This document shows positions 1 through 8,276 of a stretch of DNA of 64,000 nt, piece by piece; position 1 is the first letter of the stretch, and each line of letters starts with the position of its first letter. This DNA comes from Fusibacter bizertensis. GTDB lineage: Bacteria; Bacillota; Clostridia; Peptostreptococcales; Acidaminobacteraceae. The stretch lies in the NCBI RefSeq assembly GCF_029914245.1, contig NZ_JARYZI010000001.1:620001-684000 (forward strand), in the 5' to 3' direction. The position numbers and the translations under genes were made by a program. Under the pieces are notes generated by a model, which saw only the letters and a list, made by a program, of their open reading frames with translations, made no database searches and was not told the DNA's origin.

Positions 1-582
1 GCCTATTCAAACTCTGTAACGAACCCTGCAGCTGAACAAGCTGCAAATACACTACCAGAAGAACTTAAAAATGCAGAAGCGACTACAGCTTTAACCGATT
101 CACTGGAACTCGGAAAAAGTGATGCCGAAGATTTTGGAACGTACAAAATTGATCGCCAAAAACTGAATGCCATAAAACTTGATTTCAAGAAGAATACTGA
201 ATCGTTTAAAGAAATGATTCGTGGATTGATTGAAAAGCAAGGTAAAAATTACGAAGAAGTCGTTTCTGCAATTCGAAATGGCGAATCTCCTGTTATAGAA
301 ATTGATGCTGAAACCCGTGCCAAAGCAGAAGATGCAATTTCTGACGATGGGTATTGGGGCGTTAACAAAACTTCCGAAAGAATATTGGATTTTGCCAAAA
401 CGATTTCAGGTGGTGACACTTCAAAAATCGGTTTACTAAAAGACGCATTTAAAGAAGCTTTTGAAAGTGCAAAAGAAGCCTTTGGTGGTACACTTCCAGA
501 TATTTCACAAAAAACATACGACCAAGTGATGAAGGGCTTTGATGAATGGGAGAATCCTTCAGCCATCGAAGAGTCCGAGTAA
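1..582 (+). CDS. Conserved hypothetical protein, C-terminal part (5' end outside window)
   Basis: The reading frame is open from the first base of the window, and the residues before the first internal ATG (position 214) look like ordinary coding sequence, so this is the last 193 codons of a longer gene. The protein is acidic, rich in Ala, Glu, Lys and Ser, and has no membrane segment. Its C-terminal half carries a patterned stretch (YWGVNKTSERILDFAKTISG, then LPDISQKTYDQVMKGFDEW) that I recall from uncharacterised proteins of several motile Firmicutes, but I cannot name the family with certainty. A strong terminator hairpin follows the stop. It is the only plus-strand gene in the first 11 kb. 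Function unknown. Confidence 0.7.
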   Translation, partial: AYSNSVTNPAAEQAANTLPEELKNAEATTALTDSLELGKSDAEDFGTYKIDRQKLNAIKLDFKKNTESFKEMIRGLIEKQGKNYEEVVSAIRNGESPVIEIDAETRAKAEDAISDDGYWGVNKTSERILDFAKTISGGDTSKIGLLKDAFKEAFESAKEAFGGTLPDISQKTYDQVMKGFDEWENPSAIEESE

Positions 583-589
583 TTTTATA

Positions 590-641
590 AAAACGAGTGT
601 ATCAAAAATTTCTATAATGAAATATTTGATGCACTCGTTTT
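590..641. terminator. Bidirectional rho-independent terminator
   Basis: A 17-bp stem (590-606 with 625-641, one G-U pair) encloses an 18-base loop, and the arms end in A/T-rich tracts on both sides. It separates the plus-strand gene ending at 582 from the minus-strand gene ending at 655 and can serve both. Confidence 0.85.
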
Positions 642-654
642 ATTTTATTGTCAT

Positions 655-1725
655 TTAAATTAATGAATCAAAAACTTTTTTCTTTACAGGTAAGAGCACC
701 TCAATTCTATGAATTTCTTCTATTTGAGTGGCATAAAACTTGCCCCCTATGATTCTCAAAACCGCCCCAACAAACTTTCCATGATTTTCCAGCATTTCAC
801 TTAAGTTTTCATTTGAAACACAATCAACAACAAGGTGAAGTATATGTTTTTCACTTAAATTTTCAGTTTTAATCGCAACAGCTTGAATTTCAGAACCATT
901 GATATGCGCAAGTTCGATTATATCTGTAAATATGCTCGTTACCATTTTAAAATTATCATAATAATTGAGTTGATTTTCGCTTGTATTAACCTCTAAAGGT
1001 ACTTTAGGTATATCTAATTTATCAAATATCAATTCAATATGCGCTTCTACTTCTGGAAGTGTAAATGCCTTCATTGCAAAACGGTTCAGTTCAAATATCT
1101 TGTTGAGATAATGTACACGGTCGTTCATTTGCTGTATCACATCGTTCATCTTAGTTTTATCATCACTACTTTTTAAGGCTTGAATCGAAAATAGATGATG
1201 CTGATTTAACGCTTTAATAAGTTCATCATATAATCTTAGTACATGATCAACTTTTTCATAGCTTTCACTGAGCATTTTATTGTAAAGTTTTCCTTTTTTT
1301 TCACTAGATATCAACTTATTTGCTTCTAAAGCAGTATTTTCATAAATCTCTATTGCTTCCCTAATGTATACCTTTAATTCTGCATCAAGATCCCATGGCT
1401 TTGTCATAAACTTATAAATCTCTACATTATTGACTGTTGCAAGAATTTGCGGCAATTGAGTATACCCTGTTAATACGATTTTAACTGTCCTTGGACTTAT
1501 TTCTTCAACCTGTCGCAGCAATTCTAAACCATTCATTCCAGGCATTCGCATATCCGTTATAATCACACTAATTTGATCTTCTCTCGCAAAAGATTCTAAC
1601 GCTTCTGCACCACTTGAAGCAAATATTTTTGAGTACTGCTCAGTATGCATTCCTCTTTTTAAGGACTTAAGTATATCAATTTCATCGTCTACAATAAGTA
1701 CGGTATGCATGGAATAGTCAATCAT
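655..1725 (-). CDS. Response regulator: receiver domain plus kinase-like C-terminal module
   Basis: Residues 6-125 form a CheY-like receiver: acidic pair D13/D14, phospho-acceptor D58 in the motif TDMRMP, and FMTKPWD near the end, typical of the RpfG-type receiver subgroup. A helical linker follows (about 130-225). The C-terminal part (about 240-350) vaguely resembles a histidine-kinase ATPase fold, but no H-box, N-box or GxGxG motif is visible, so it may be a degenerate output or protein-binding module. No DNA-binding domain is evident. The start is supported by GAGGTG five bases upstream of the ATG. Downstream of a receiver-HDOD gene in the same orientation, so the two are likely co-transcribed. 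The partner kinase is not in the immediate neighbourhood. Confidence 0.75.
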   Translation of the reverse strand: MIDYSMHTVLIVDDEIDILKSLKRGMHTEQYSKIFASSGAEALESFAREDQISVIITDMRMPGMNGLELLRQVEEISPRTVKIVLTGYTQLPQILATVNNVEIYKFMTKPWDLDAELKVYIREAIEIYENTALEANKLISSEKKGKLYNKMLSESYEKVDHVLRLYDELIKALNQHHLFSIQALKSSDDKTKMNDVIQQMNDRVHYLNKIFELNRFAMKAFTLPEVEAHIELIFDKLDIPKVPLEVNTSENQLNYYDNFKMVTSIFTDIIELAHINGSEIQAVAIKTENLSEKHILHLVVDCVSNENLSEMLENHGKFVGAVLRIIGGKFYATQIEEIHRIEVLLPVKKKVFDSLI

Positions 1726-1739
1726 TTCATCACCTCATT

Positions 1740-1781
1740 ACTTGTGCTATTTCTTATTCTACTTGTGCTATTTCTTATTCT
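1740..1781. repeat. Perfect 21-bp tandem duplication
   Basis: The unit ACTTGTGCTATTTCTTATTC plus T occurs twice head to tail (1740-1760, 1761-1781). The second copy contains the last codons and stop of the receiver-HDOD gene, and the first copy lies in the short gap before the next gene. It looks like a recent slippage or duplication event. Confidence 0.9.
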
Positions 1782-2932
1782 TTATATTTACTGACGATTT
1801 CTCTAAAAAAATCTTCACTAATTCCTAGTACATCCATTGCTTCTAAATAATTGGTGTTTTCAGTTGACATCATCTTGCTTTCAATCAGTGAGGATAAGCA
1901 CATCAGCGCAACTTGCTTTTTGCCCAAAATATCTGGGTCATTTGGTATATGGTGATATAGCGTCATCTCAATTATATCATACGGAAAAGCCCACCAGTTT
2001 AAGAAATATCCGCCAATGGTTGAATGGTCAATTCCAAAGAGCTCATTTTCTTTACCGATTAATTGATCATCGCGTAAATTAAGTTTAAGTATATCATCAT
2101 AATAACTATTTCCAAAGATCTGAAGCATGATTATCTTTCCAATATCATGTACGATACCTGCAGCACTTATAATAGGTGGAACCTTTGTGCCGAAATACTT
2201 TGTATATAAGTCTTGAAAGATTAAGTTAGTTCTATTTGAATGTGTCCAAATAAACTCTGCTTTTGAATAGGTTTTCTCATTCATCTGAGAAATTTCATAT
2301 GACAAAACGATCTGTTTTAAATTATTTAGGCCTATGTACATTATCGCTTGCTGGATATTTCCTGTCTTTGCAGCATAAAACGCAGAATTTGCTATACGTA
2401 AAATATTGGATGTAATCGCAGGGTCTCGTTCTATAATTTCAGTAATTTCTTCAATACTTTTATCTCGTTGTATATATAAATTAAGCTCATTAAATAATCG
2501 TGGAATCGTTTTTATGCTATCGAATTGCTGAACAGTTTTAAAGATATGTGAACTTTTTAGTTTATCCTCTAAAACGAACATCTTTCTAATTCCATCAATC
2601 AACTCATCATTGTTCCAAGGTTTATAAAAATACTGCTTTGCAAGATTCTTACTGACTGCTTCAGTGATGCTAGAAGCTGAAGCATATCCTGTGATAGCCA
2701 CCCGAATTGTATCAGGAGAAGCCTCTTTAAATAATTTAAGCACTCTTATACCATCAAAATAAGGCATCTTTATATCTGTGATTAACATATCAAGTTGATC
2801 TATCTCCAAGAAAATTTCTATCGCTTCTTTTATACCATTGGCATAGAAACATTCAAATTCTAGATTTCTAAACGCACGGTTTATGGCTCTTAGTATATTA
2901 CTTTCATCATCTATAAATAGAATTTTTTTCAT
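1775..2932 (-). CDS. Response regulator with HDOD output domain
   Basis: Residues 1-120 are a receiver domain (MKKILFIDDE start, acceptor D53 in TDIKMP, conserved Thr in AITGYA, and KPWNND). Residues about 140-340 are an HDOD domain, seen in IPRLFNELN, DPAITSNILRIANSAFY, the HDIGKI stretch and the DHSTIGGYFLNWW region. HDOD proteins are signalling relatives of HD phosphohydrolases and usually act by protein contacts rather than catalysis. The longest frame starts at a GTG (2956), but GAGAGG lies six bases before the ATG at 2932, which also gives the canonical receiver N-terminus, so that start is used (385 residues). It is probably co-transcribed with the downstream receiver protein. Confidence 0.82.
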   Translation of the reverse strand: MKKILFIDDESNILRAINRAFRNLEFECFYANGIKEAIEIFLEIDQLDMLITDIKMPYFDGIRVLKLFKEASPDTIRVAITGYASASSITEAVSKNLAKQYFYKPWNNDELIDGIRKMFVLEDKLKSSHIFKTVQQFDSIKTIPRLFNELNLYIQRDKSIEEITEIIERDPAITSNILRIANSAFYAAKTGNIQQAIMYIGLNNLKQIVLSYEISQMNEKTYSKAEFIWTHSNRTNLIFQDLYTKYFGTKVPPIISAAGIVHDIGKIIMLQIFGNSYYDDILKLNLRDDQLIGKENELFGIDHSTIGGYFLNWWAFPYDIIEMTLYHHIPNDPDILGKKQVALMCLSSLIESKMMSTENTNYLEAMDVLGISEDFFREIVSKYKE

Positions 2933-3035
2933 TAGCAACCTCTCAATAAATAGCACTTGTGTTAAAGTTTATTCCTTCATAGCGATTATACCCCATAGTA
3001 AATCCTAAAAACAGGTAGTTGTTTTATGGCTTATT

Positions 3036-3097
3036 AAGAAAAGCCACAGTGGTCCAGTTGGATTTTATCCCACTGCTCTCAATGCGGCTTTTTTTTA
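3036..3097 (-). terminator. Terminator of the ornithine operon
   Basis: On the minus strand, AAAAGCC and CAGTGG pair with CCACTG and GGCTTTT further on, forming a stepped hairpin ending in TTTTCTT. It lies 15-75 bases beyond the stop of orr and is the first terminator-like structure after the operon. Confidence 0.65.
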
Positions 3098-3111
3098 TAG
3101 TCTTACAAAAA

Positions 3112-4170
3112 TTATCTATATTCTCTATCTACGTATTCAGACGTAAACAGTCTTAGCATCGCGCCATATTCCATCTTGAACTGAACAATATCACCAACTT
3201 CATACTCCTCTTGAGCAGCAGTAAAATCTAGAATTAAATGATCACTTGACGCACCCAAGATGGTAATTCTTGAATCTATCGGGATAAGTGCACCATGGTC
3301 AACATCATGTCTACCAACAGCGACGATACCTCGTTTAATCATACCCTTATCTTCAAATACTGGCTTATTTCCAAAAGCATCCATACCGATAATACCCTTT
3401 GGCATTGACGCTTTGGTCTTATACTCTATTAATTGTGCTTCTAATATAAAAGCATCATCATTAGTGCCCTCAATTTGTTCTCCATACGCAGCTTCTCTTC
3501 CAAGTACGATACCTTCTCCTATACGTAGATTGTTGATTCTACTCGGTAAATCCGAACCATCAAGCAAGTATAGGCTACTTGAATTTCCACCAGATACGAC
3601 ATTGAGCTTAATATGATAAGTATTTTCAATATGATTTGCTAACCGCTCTAATTCACTTAAATTATCATGCGTTGGAATTACACCACCGTAACATGTTAGA
3701 TTTACACCGATTCCTTCGATAACAATGTGATCACACTTCAAAATCTCTGGTATAACTTGATCGACTTCTTCTGGTAAAAAGCCTTCTCTTAAATCTCCAA
3801 GGTCAAACATCACAATAATCCGATGTTTCTTGTTTGCTTTTGCTGCTGCTACATCAAGTAGTTTAATGGTACTTAACTCGGAGTTAAAACTTATATCCGC
3901 AAGTGCAATCACTTCATCCACTTCAGAATGCATTGGTAATCGGAGTAAGATTTTCTCACACTTTAACGATTCGAGTTTTTTCAAGTTTTTTATACGCGAA
4001 TCAGCGATACCATATGCACCAGCATCTAAACAGACCTGCGCTAATTTTATATCCGCTGAATGAACTTTTGTAACTACATGAACATTTACACCTTTTTCTT
4101 TGGCCTTATCTACTACGATTTTAGTATTTTCATATAATTTCTTCTGATCAATAACGACTCTTGGATACAT
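3112..4170 (-). CDS. orr: Ornithine racemase (PLP-dependent, alanine-racemase fold type III)
   Basis: A cytosolic enzyme that converts L-ornithine to D-ornithine, the substrate of the downstream mutase. The N-terminus MYPRVVID and the lysine K35 in VVTKVHSAD match the PLP-binding end of the fold-type III barrel. GVNLTCYGG and VSGGNSSSLYLL are the later phosphate and substrate loops of this family. At 352 residues its length is normal. AGGAGG lies five to six bases before the ATG. It is the last gene of the ornithine operon, eight bases after the reactivase gene, and a terminator follows. Homologous proteins include broader amino-acid racemases (YhfX-like), but the operon makes ornithine the obvious substrate. 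Confidence 0.9.
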   Translation of the reverse strand: MYPRVVIDQKKLYENTKIVVDKAKEKGVNVHVVTKVHSADIKLAQVCLDAGAYGIADSRIKNLKKLESLKCEKILLRLPMHSEVDEVIALADISFNSELSTIKLLDVAAAKANKKHRIIVMFDLGDLREGFLPEEVDQVIPEILKCDHIVIEGIGVNLTCYGGVIPTHDNLSELERLANHIENTYHIKLNVVSGGNSSSLYLLDGSDLPSRINNLRIGEGIVLGREAAYGEQIEGTNDDAFILEAQLIEYKTKASMPKGIIGMDAFGNKPVFEDKGMIKRGIVAVGRHDVDHGALIPIDSRITILGASSDHLILDFTAAQEEYEVGDIVQFKMEYGAMLRLFTSEYVDREYR

Positions 4171-4178
4171 ACGGCCTC

Positions 4179-5552
4179 CTAATCAATCTTCAATGATTTT
4201 TTTAACAATAGTAATGCAGCAGTTTCATGTTCTTTAGAAAGTACGCCTAACGAAGCCATAATATAATCATTGTCGATGAGAATCTGCGCTTGCTTGTTAG
4301 GCAAGAGTTTATCTCCCATAAAGTTATTTGTAATTTCTCTAAGTAATTCTACCCTATTTGGAAGTCTTGTACAAGCACCACCGGTTCCTATAATATATTT
4401 TATACTGGTCAGATCTTTACCTTCTGCATATGTTTTTTTACCGCCACCACCATATAACGTTCTGAATCCACCAGCGTGACGATGTGCGGAGATTGAGATT
4501 GCTTCTTTTGTTAGCCGCTCTACAAAACGAATCTGATCATCAGTTGTCGGTATTGGAACATGATTCTCAATAAGCCCTTGTACTTTTACCTCATCCATTT
4601 CCATTGCTTTACATAGCTGTTCAAATCCAATTAAGCTAACAATGTTTCTCATATTCACATATACACCAAGATCACCCTCTACCGTTCTCTTGGCCACTGG
4701 TTCAGGACTAATCAAAATCCTTGAAACTTCTTCACTACCTTCTGAAACAGAATGTATATCTGTTGTAGCACCACCTACGTCAACGGTTATCAAATCACCA
4801 ATGGCTGATTTTAATAATTTTGAAGCTTCCATCACGGCTCCTGGCGTAGGGATAATCGTACCGGAAACCATCTCTCTTATATGTTCCATCCCAGGTGCAT
4901 GAACGATGTGTTCTTCAAATATATCTTGAATCACTTTACGAGCAGGTTCCACATTTAGTAGATCAATTTTAGGATATACGTTTTCGACGATATATAGCAA
5001 TTCACTTTTTCCAGCTTCTTCAAATATCAATTTTATTTCTTCTTGATTTTGGACATTACCAGCATACAAAACAGGTGCATTAAGGTCTAACCCCGCGATA
5101 ATTTCTGCATTAAAAATTGCAGTTTCCACTTCTCCGTAGTCTACGCCACCTGCAATCATAATGATATTGGGATTAGTTTCTTTAATCTTCTTGATATCCG
5201 TTCTTCGCAGCTTCCCCGCTGTAACCATATGGATATTTGCGCCTGCGCCAAGTGCAGCTTCCTTTGCCGCCTTAGCTGTCATGTCATATACGAGCCCGTG
5301 TACAGTCATCTTGAGACCACCAGCTGCACTGCTTGTCGCCAAAAGTTTACCATACTCTAAAGTTTCACAATTTAAGTTATCTTTAAGTTGCGCTATTGCC
5401 TCGTGTAGACCTATGGTTACATCGCCTTTTACGACACTTGTAGGCGCTTGACCTTGTCCGACAAACTCAGGAGATGAAGAGTCAATTCCGTTAAAAGCAT
5501 TGACCACGGTAGTTGTGCTTCCGATTTCTGCAACCAACAAATCTATTTTCAT
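4179..5552 (-). CDS. GlmL/MutL-like ATPase, probable reactivating factor of ornithine aminomutase
   Basis: The protein belongs to the MutL/GlmL branch of the ASKHA ATPase superfamily. EIGSTTTVVNAF at the N-terminus is phosphate loop 1, VDVGGATTDIHSV in the middle is phosphate loop 2, and IGTGGACTRL near the C-terminus is the adenosine loop. Relatives accompany glutamate mutase and ornithine aminomutase and are thought to exchange damaged cobalamin. The longest frame adds 15 residues, but GGAGG five bases before the ATG at 5552 and the start MKIDLLVAEIG define a 457-residue product. It lies between oraE (88-base gap containing a hairpin) and orr (8-base gap). A chaperone role is inferred from family and position. 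Confidence 0.85.
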   Translation of the reverse strand: MKIDLLVAEIGSTTTVVNAFNGIDSSSPEFVGQGQAPTSVVKGDVTIGLHEAIAQLKDNLNCETLEYGKLLATSSAAGGLKMTVHGLVYDMTAKAAKEAALGAGANIHMVTAGKLRRTDIKKIKETNPNIIMIAGGVDYGEVETAIFNAEIIAGLDLNAPVLYAGNVQNQEEIKLIFEEAGKSELLYIVENVYPKIDLLNVEPARKVIQDIFEEHIVHAPGMEHIREMVSGTIIPTPGAVMEASKLLKSAIGDLITVDVGGATTDIHSVSEGSEEVSRILISPEPVAKRTVEGDLGVYVNMRNIVSLIGFEQLCKAMEMDEVKVQGLIENHVPIPTTDDQIRFVERLTKEAISISAHRHAGGFRTLYGGGGKKTYAEGKDLTSIKYIIGTGGACTRLPNRVELLREITNNFMGDKLLPNKQAQILIDNDYIMASLGVLSKEHETAALLLLKKSLKID

Positions 5553-5572
5553 GTGATCCTCCATGTAGTAAA

Positions 5573-5614
5573 AGCTTAGCACAGCAAGATTTAGCATCTA
5601 AGCTGCGCTAAGCT
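5573..5614 (-). promoter_or_regulatory. Intercistronic RNA hairpin between oraE and the reactivase gene
   Basis: In the minus-strand transcript, a 13-bp stem (5602-5614 with 5573-5585, one G-U pair) closes a 16-base loop and is followed by a short TTTTA. It lies wholly between the oraE stop and the next Shine-Dalgarno. It could protect the 3' end of the oraE message or partly terminate transcription, lowering expression of the chaperone and racemase. Confidence 0.6.
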
Positions 5615-5640
5615 CTAGCTTTAAGCCATTAACTTAGTAC

Positions 5641-7863
5641 TTATTTATCACGTTTAGCTCTTCTCTCCTTAACAAGGAAAGTCGCGACATTTACGCCTCT
5701 ATCATATCTTCCGAAACCTTCATCCATGCCATTATCACGTGCGATTTCAGGTGTAACTTGTGTACCACCCGCACAGATTATGAAACGATCACGTACGCCT
5801 TTTTCAACTGCATATTCGTGAATTCTCTTCATGTTTTTGTAATGAACATCATCATGTGAAATGATGGTAGATGCCAAGATGACATCTGCATTGATCTCGA
5901 TTGCTGCATCTACTAGTTTCTCAATTGGTACTGAAGTCCCAAGGTATTCAACATCACAACCGTATTTTTCAATACCACCATGTTTGATATCGATTACTTC
6001 TCTAAGTCCAACAGAATGCTCATCTTGTCCAACTGTACCTGCTACTATTTTAACTGGATATTTATCAAACTCTTCTCTGATTTCATCATCACTCATCACT
6101 TCTGGTTCTGGTGGGATCACAAGGTTGTTTAGGTCAAGGTCCATATCAAGCACGCCTTTAAGTTGAACTCTAGTACCTTCTACAAGATGCATCTGCTCAA
6201 TATGAATCACTTCAACATCTTTAAGGTTCATCTTTTTAGCAAACTCTATAGCAGCATACTGAGCCGTTCTAAGTGCTACTGGTAATAATATTTCAACTTG
6301 AACAACTCCGTCACCTAACCACTGTACTTCTGGCTTAACAAAATTTGATTCGCCATGTTCGCCTCTGTATTTTTCACTTTCAGCCATACGTTGGTTGACG
6401 TTATCATTTTCATCAAGTTCATCAATATATACAATTTTATCAGGTTTTTCAAATGTACAGCCATCTATAAGTGCCGCAGGATTATCTACTAAGTTTGCAT
6501 CGTACTGCGCGACATTGTTATAACCATAATGCGCTGTAACTGGCGCCATATAGTCTTCAGCTCTTTCATAAACCGAACCAGCACCTACACCACCTTCAAT
6601 TTTTCTACCGATTCCATCGCCATTTCTCTCAGGATACATGCCTGAATCAACAAAGAAACCTTGTTCAACTGCAGTAAAATAGCCACCAACTTTGATGATC
6701 TCTTCTACATATAAAACAGCTCTTTCTTTTAATTCACGTGCTTTTTCTCTAAGATAGCCATCATTTTTAAGTTCAACCATCTCCATCAAACCGTCAAGAC
6801 CAGCAAAAGTTTGCTTAGCAGTATCACATGCCTCAATGTTGTACATATGCCAAGGTACATTTCTACCTTCATCAGGAGTAATTGTAGATTGGATATCTGC
6901 TGATGTCATTCTTGAAATCAACATATTCATAACATGAGTAACTGTCGCTTCTCTTGAAGATGATGTGATATATTTCGTGTTCATTTGAGCACGCATTTTG
7001 TATTCTGTGAAAAGATCTCTAAGGGCAACTGCATAAGGTAAATCAAGCTTCATGCAAGGCGCTGGTGAAGACGATGGTGGTACAGTAGATAGCGCTATAT
7101 TTTCTTTAGGCATCCCCACTTTAAAAGAATAAAGTGCATTGATACCATGTTGAACCATCAATTCTGGCATAACTTTCCAAGCTTCACGTGCAGTCGCGTT
7201 GGCATTATGTGCGCCATCGATTTGTGCCATTTCAGCCCATGCCATAACTTTCTTAGACTCAGCAGCATCTACAAAAGAACGCACCATATTGATATTTCTA
7301 TAAAGTACATTGTATTGTGGATCTTGATGCGCGCCGTTTACGCCTTCTTCTGCTAACATAACAGCTACATCTGGACCTGCTACTCCTGATACATATGAGT
7401 GATAGTTTATTGGTCTACCTACTTCATCTTCAATCAGGTCAAGCGCTTTTCTATGTGCTCTAACTTGTTTTCTAGAAATTGGAACGCCACCGATACCTTG
7501 TGGTGTACCTTCAATTAAGCCATCAAAATGTGATTGACCAGCAGTACGGATAACCATTATATGATCTGCTCCGTGCCATGCTGCCATTCGCATTCTACGA
7601 ATATCGTCTTCAAATCTACCTGAAGCAATCTCAGTTGTGATTGTATTATTGGGTTGTGGATCAATATTTCCGAAATATTGAGCTGCAGGCATTGGAATAT
7701 AATTTTTAAGTGGCGTAGACATATCGCTATATTCAAAAGCACCATAAACTTGTTTTTCACTTTTTTCTCTCCAAGTCCAGCCTCTTCTCTTTGGTCTGTA
7801 ACTTTCAAGATCTCTTAGAATTTCTTTAACATCTAATTTAGTGTTGATATCTAATTGATTCAT
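5641..7863 (-). CDS. oraE: D-ornithine 4,5-aminomutase, large (E) subunit
   Basis: The catalytic subunit of an adenosylcobalamin- and PLP-dependent mutase that moves the terminal amino group of D-ornithine to C4, giving 2,4-diaminopentanoate. The N-terminal TIM-barrel region spans roughly residues 30-470. The Rossmann-like B12 domain begins near residue 600 and contains DEHSVG, with H616 as the cobalt ligand. K627 in DIKHGG is the PLP lysine; both sit two residues before the positions known in Clostridium sticklandii (H618, K629), matching a near-identical length of 740. The start codon overlaps the oraS stop by one base (TAATG), with a GGGGG ribosome-binding site inside oraS, which implies coupled translation of the two subunits. 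Confidence 0.96.
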   Translation of the reverse strand: MNQLDINTKLDVKEILRDLESYRPKRRGWTWREKSEKQVYGAFEYSDMSTPLKNYIPMPAAQYFGNIDPQPNNTITTEIASGRFEDDIRRMRMAAWHGADHIMVIRTAGQSHFDGLIEGTPQGIGGVPISRKQVRAHRKALDLIEDEVGRPINYHSYVSGVAGPDVAVMLAEEGVNGAHQDPQYNVLYRNINMVRSFVDAAESKKVMAWAEMAQIDGAHNANATAREAWKVMPELMVQHGINALYSFKVGMPKENIALSTVPPSSSPAPCMKLDLPYAVALRDLFTEYKMRAQMNTKYITSSSREATVTHVMNMLISRMTSADIQSTITPDEGRNVPWHMYNIEACDTAKQTFAGLDGLMEMVELKNDGYLREKARELKERAVLYVEEIIKVGGYFTAVEQGFFVDSGMYPERNGDGIGRKIEGGVGAGSVYERAEDYMAPVTAHYGYNNVAQYDANLVDNPAALIDGCTFEKPDKIVYIDELDENDNVNQRMAESEKYRGEHGESNFVKPEVQWLGDGVVQVEILLPVALRTAQYAAIEFAKKMNLKDVEVIHIEQMHLVEGTRVQLKGVLDMDLDLNNLVIPPEPEVMSDDEIREEFDKYPVKIVAGTVGQDEHSVGLREVIDIKHGGIEKYGCDVEYLGTSVPIEKLVDAAIEINADVILASTIISHDDVHYKNMKRIHEYAVEKGVRDRFIICAGGTQVTPEIARDNGMDEGFGRYDRGVNVATFLVKERRAKRDK

Positions 7864-8240
7864 TATTTGTTACCCCCTTTGAAGATTTGTACTGCATCAT
7901 CCCAATGTTTGCCTTCGATTAATTCAAGTCCTGCTGTTCTTATATCTAAGTTTTTAACTTTAGCAACTTTATAAACTACATGACCTACGCCATGTCCAAT
8001 AAGACCACGATCAATTGCGCCATCTACAAGTGGTTGTGCCTCTAAACTTGAAAATCCCATTCTAAGCAATACCGATCTTTCAATTGCTGGTGAAGTATTC
8101 TTCTGTGCCAGATCCAATAAAGGATCGACAATCTCTTCTACCAAACTCCAGAATCTCTCTTTGAGCTCATCATCAGTTAATCCAACTAGATGTTGATTTC
8201 TCTTTAGATAATCGTCTTCTCTTCTAACAAAACCTTTCAT
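7863..8240 (-). CDS. oraS: D-ornithine 4,5-aminomutase, small (S) subunit
   Basis: A 125-residue partner of OraE needed for mutase activity. It is recognised from LTDDELKERFW, the long NTSPAIERSVLLRMGFSSLE stretch and the C-terminal HWDDAVQIFKGG, all typical of OraS. The ATG at 8255 lies within the Shine-Dalgarno (ATGGAGGGTCAAAAGATG), so the correctly spaced ATG at 8240 is the start. It follows ortB by 36 bases and is coupled to oraE by a one-base overlap, fitting a 1:1 complex. Confidence 0.95.
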   Translation of the reverse strand: MKGFVRREDDYLKRNQHLVGLTDDELKERFWSLVEEIVDPLLDLAQKNTSPAIERSVLLRMGFSSLEAQPLVDGAIDRGLIGHGVGHVVYKVAKVKNLDIRTAGLELIEGKHWDDAVQIFKGGNK

Positions 8241-8276
8241 CTTTTGACCCTCCATTTAATTTTTAGCCGCACCTTT

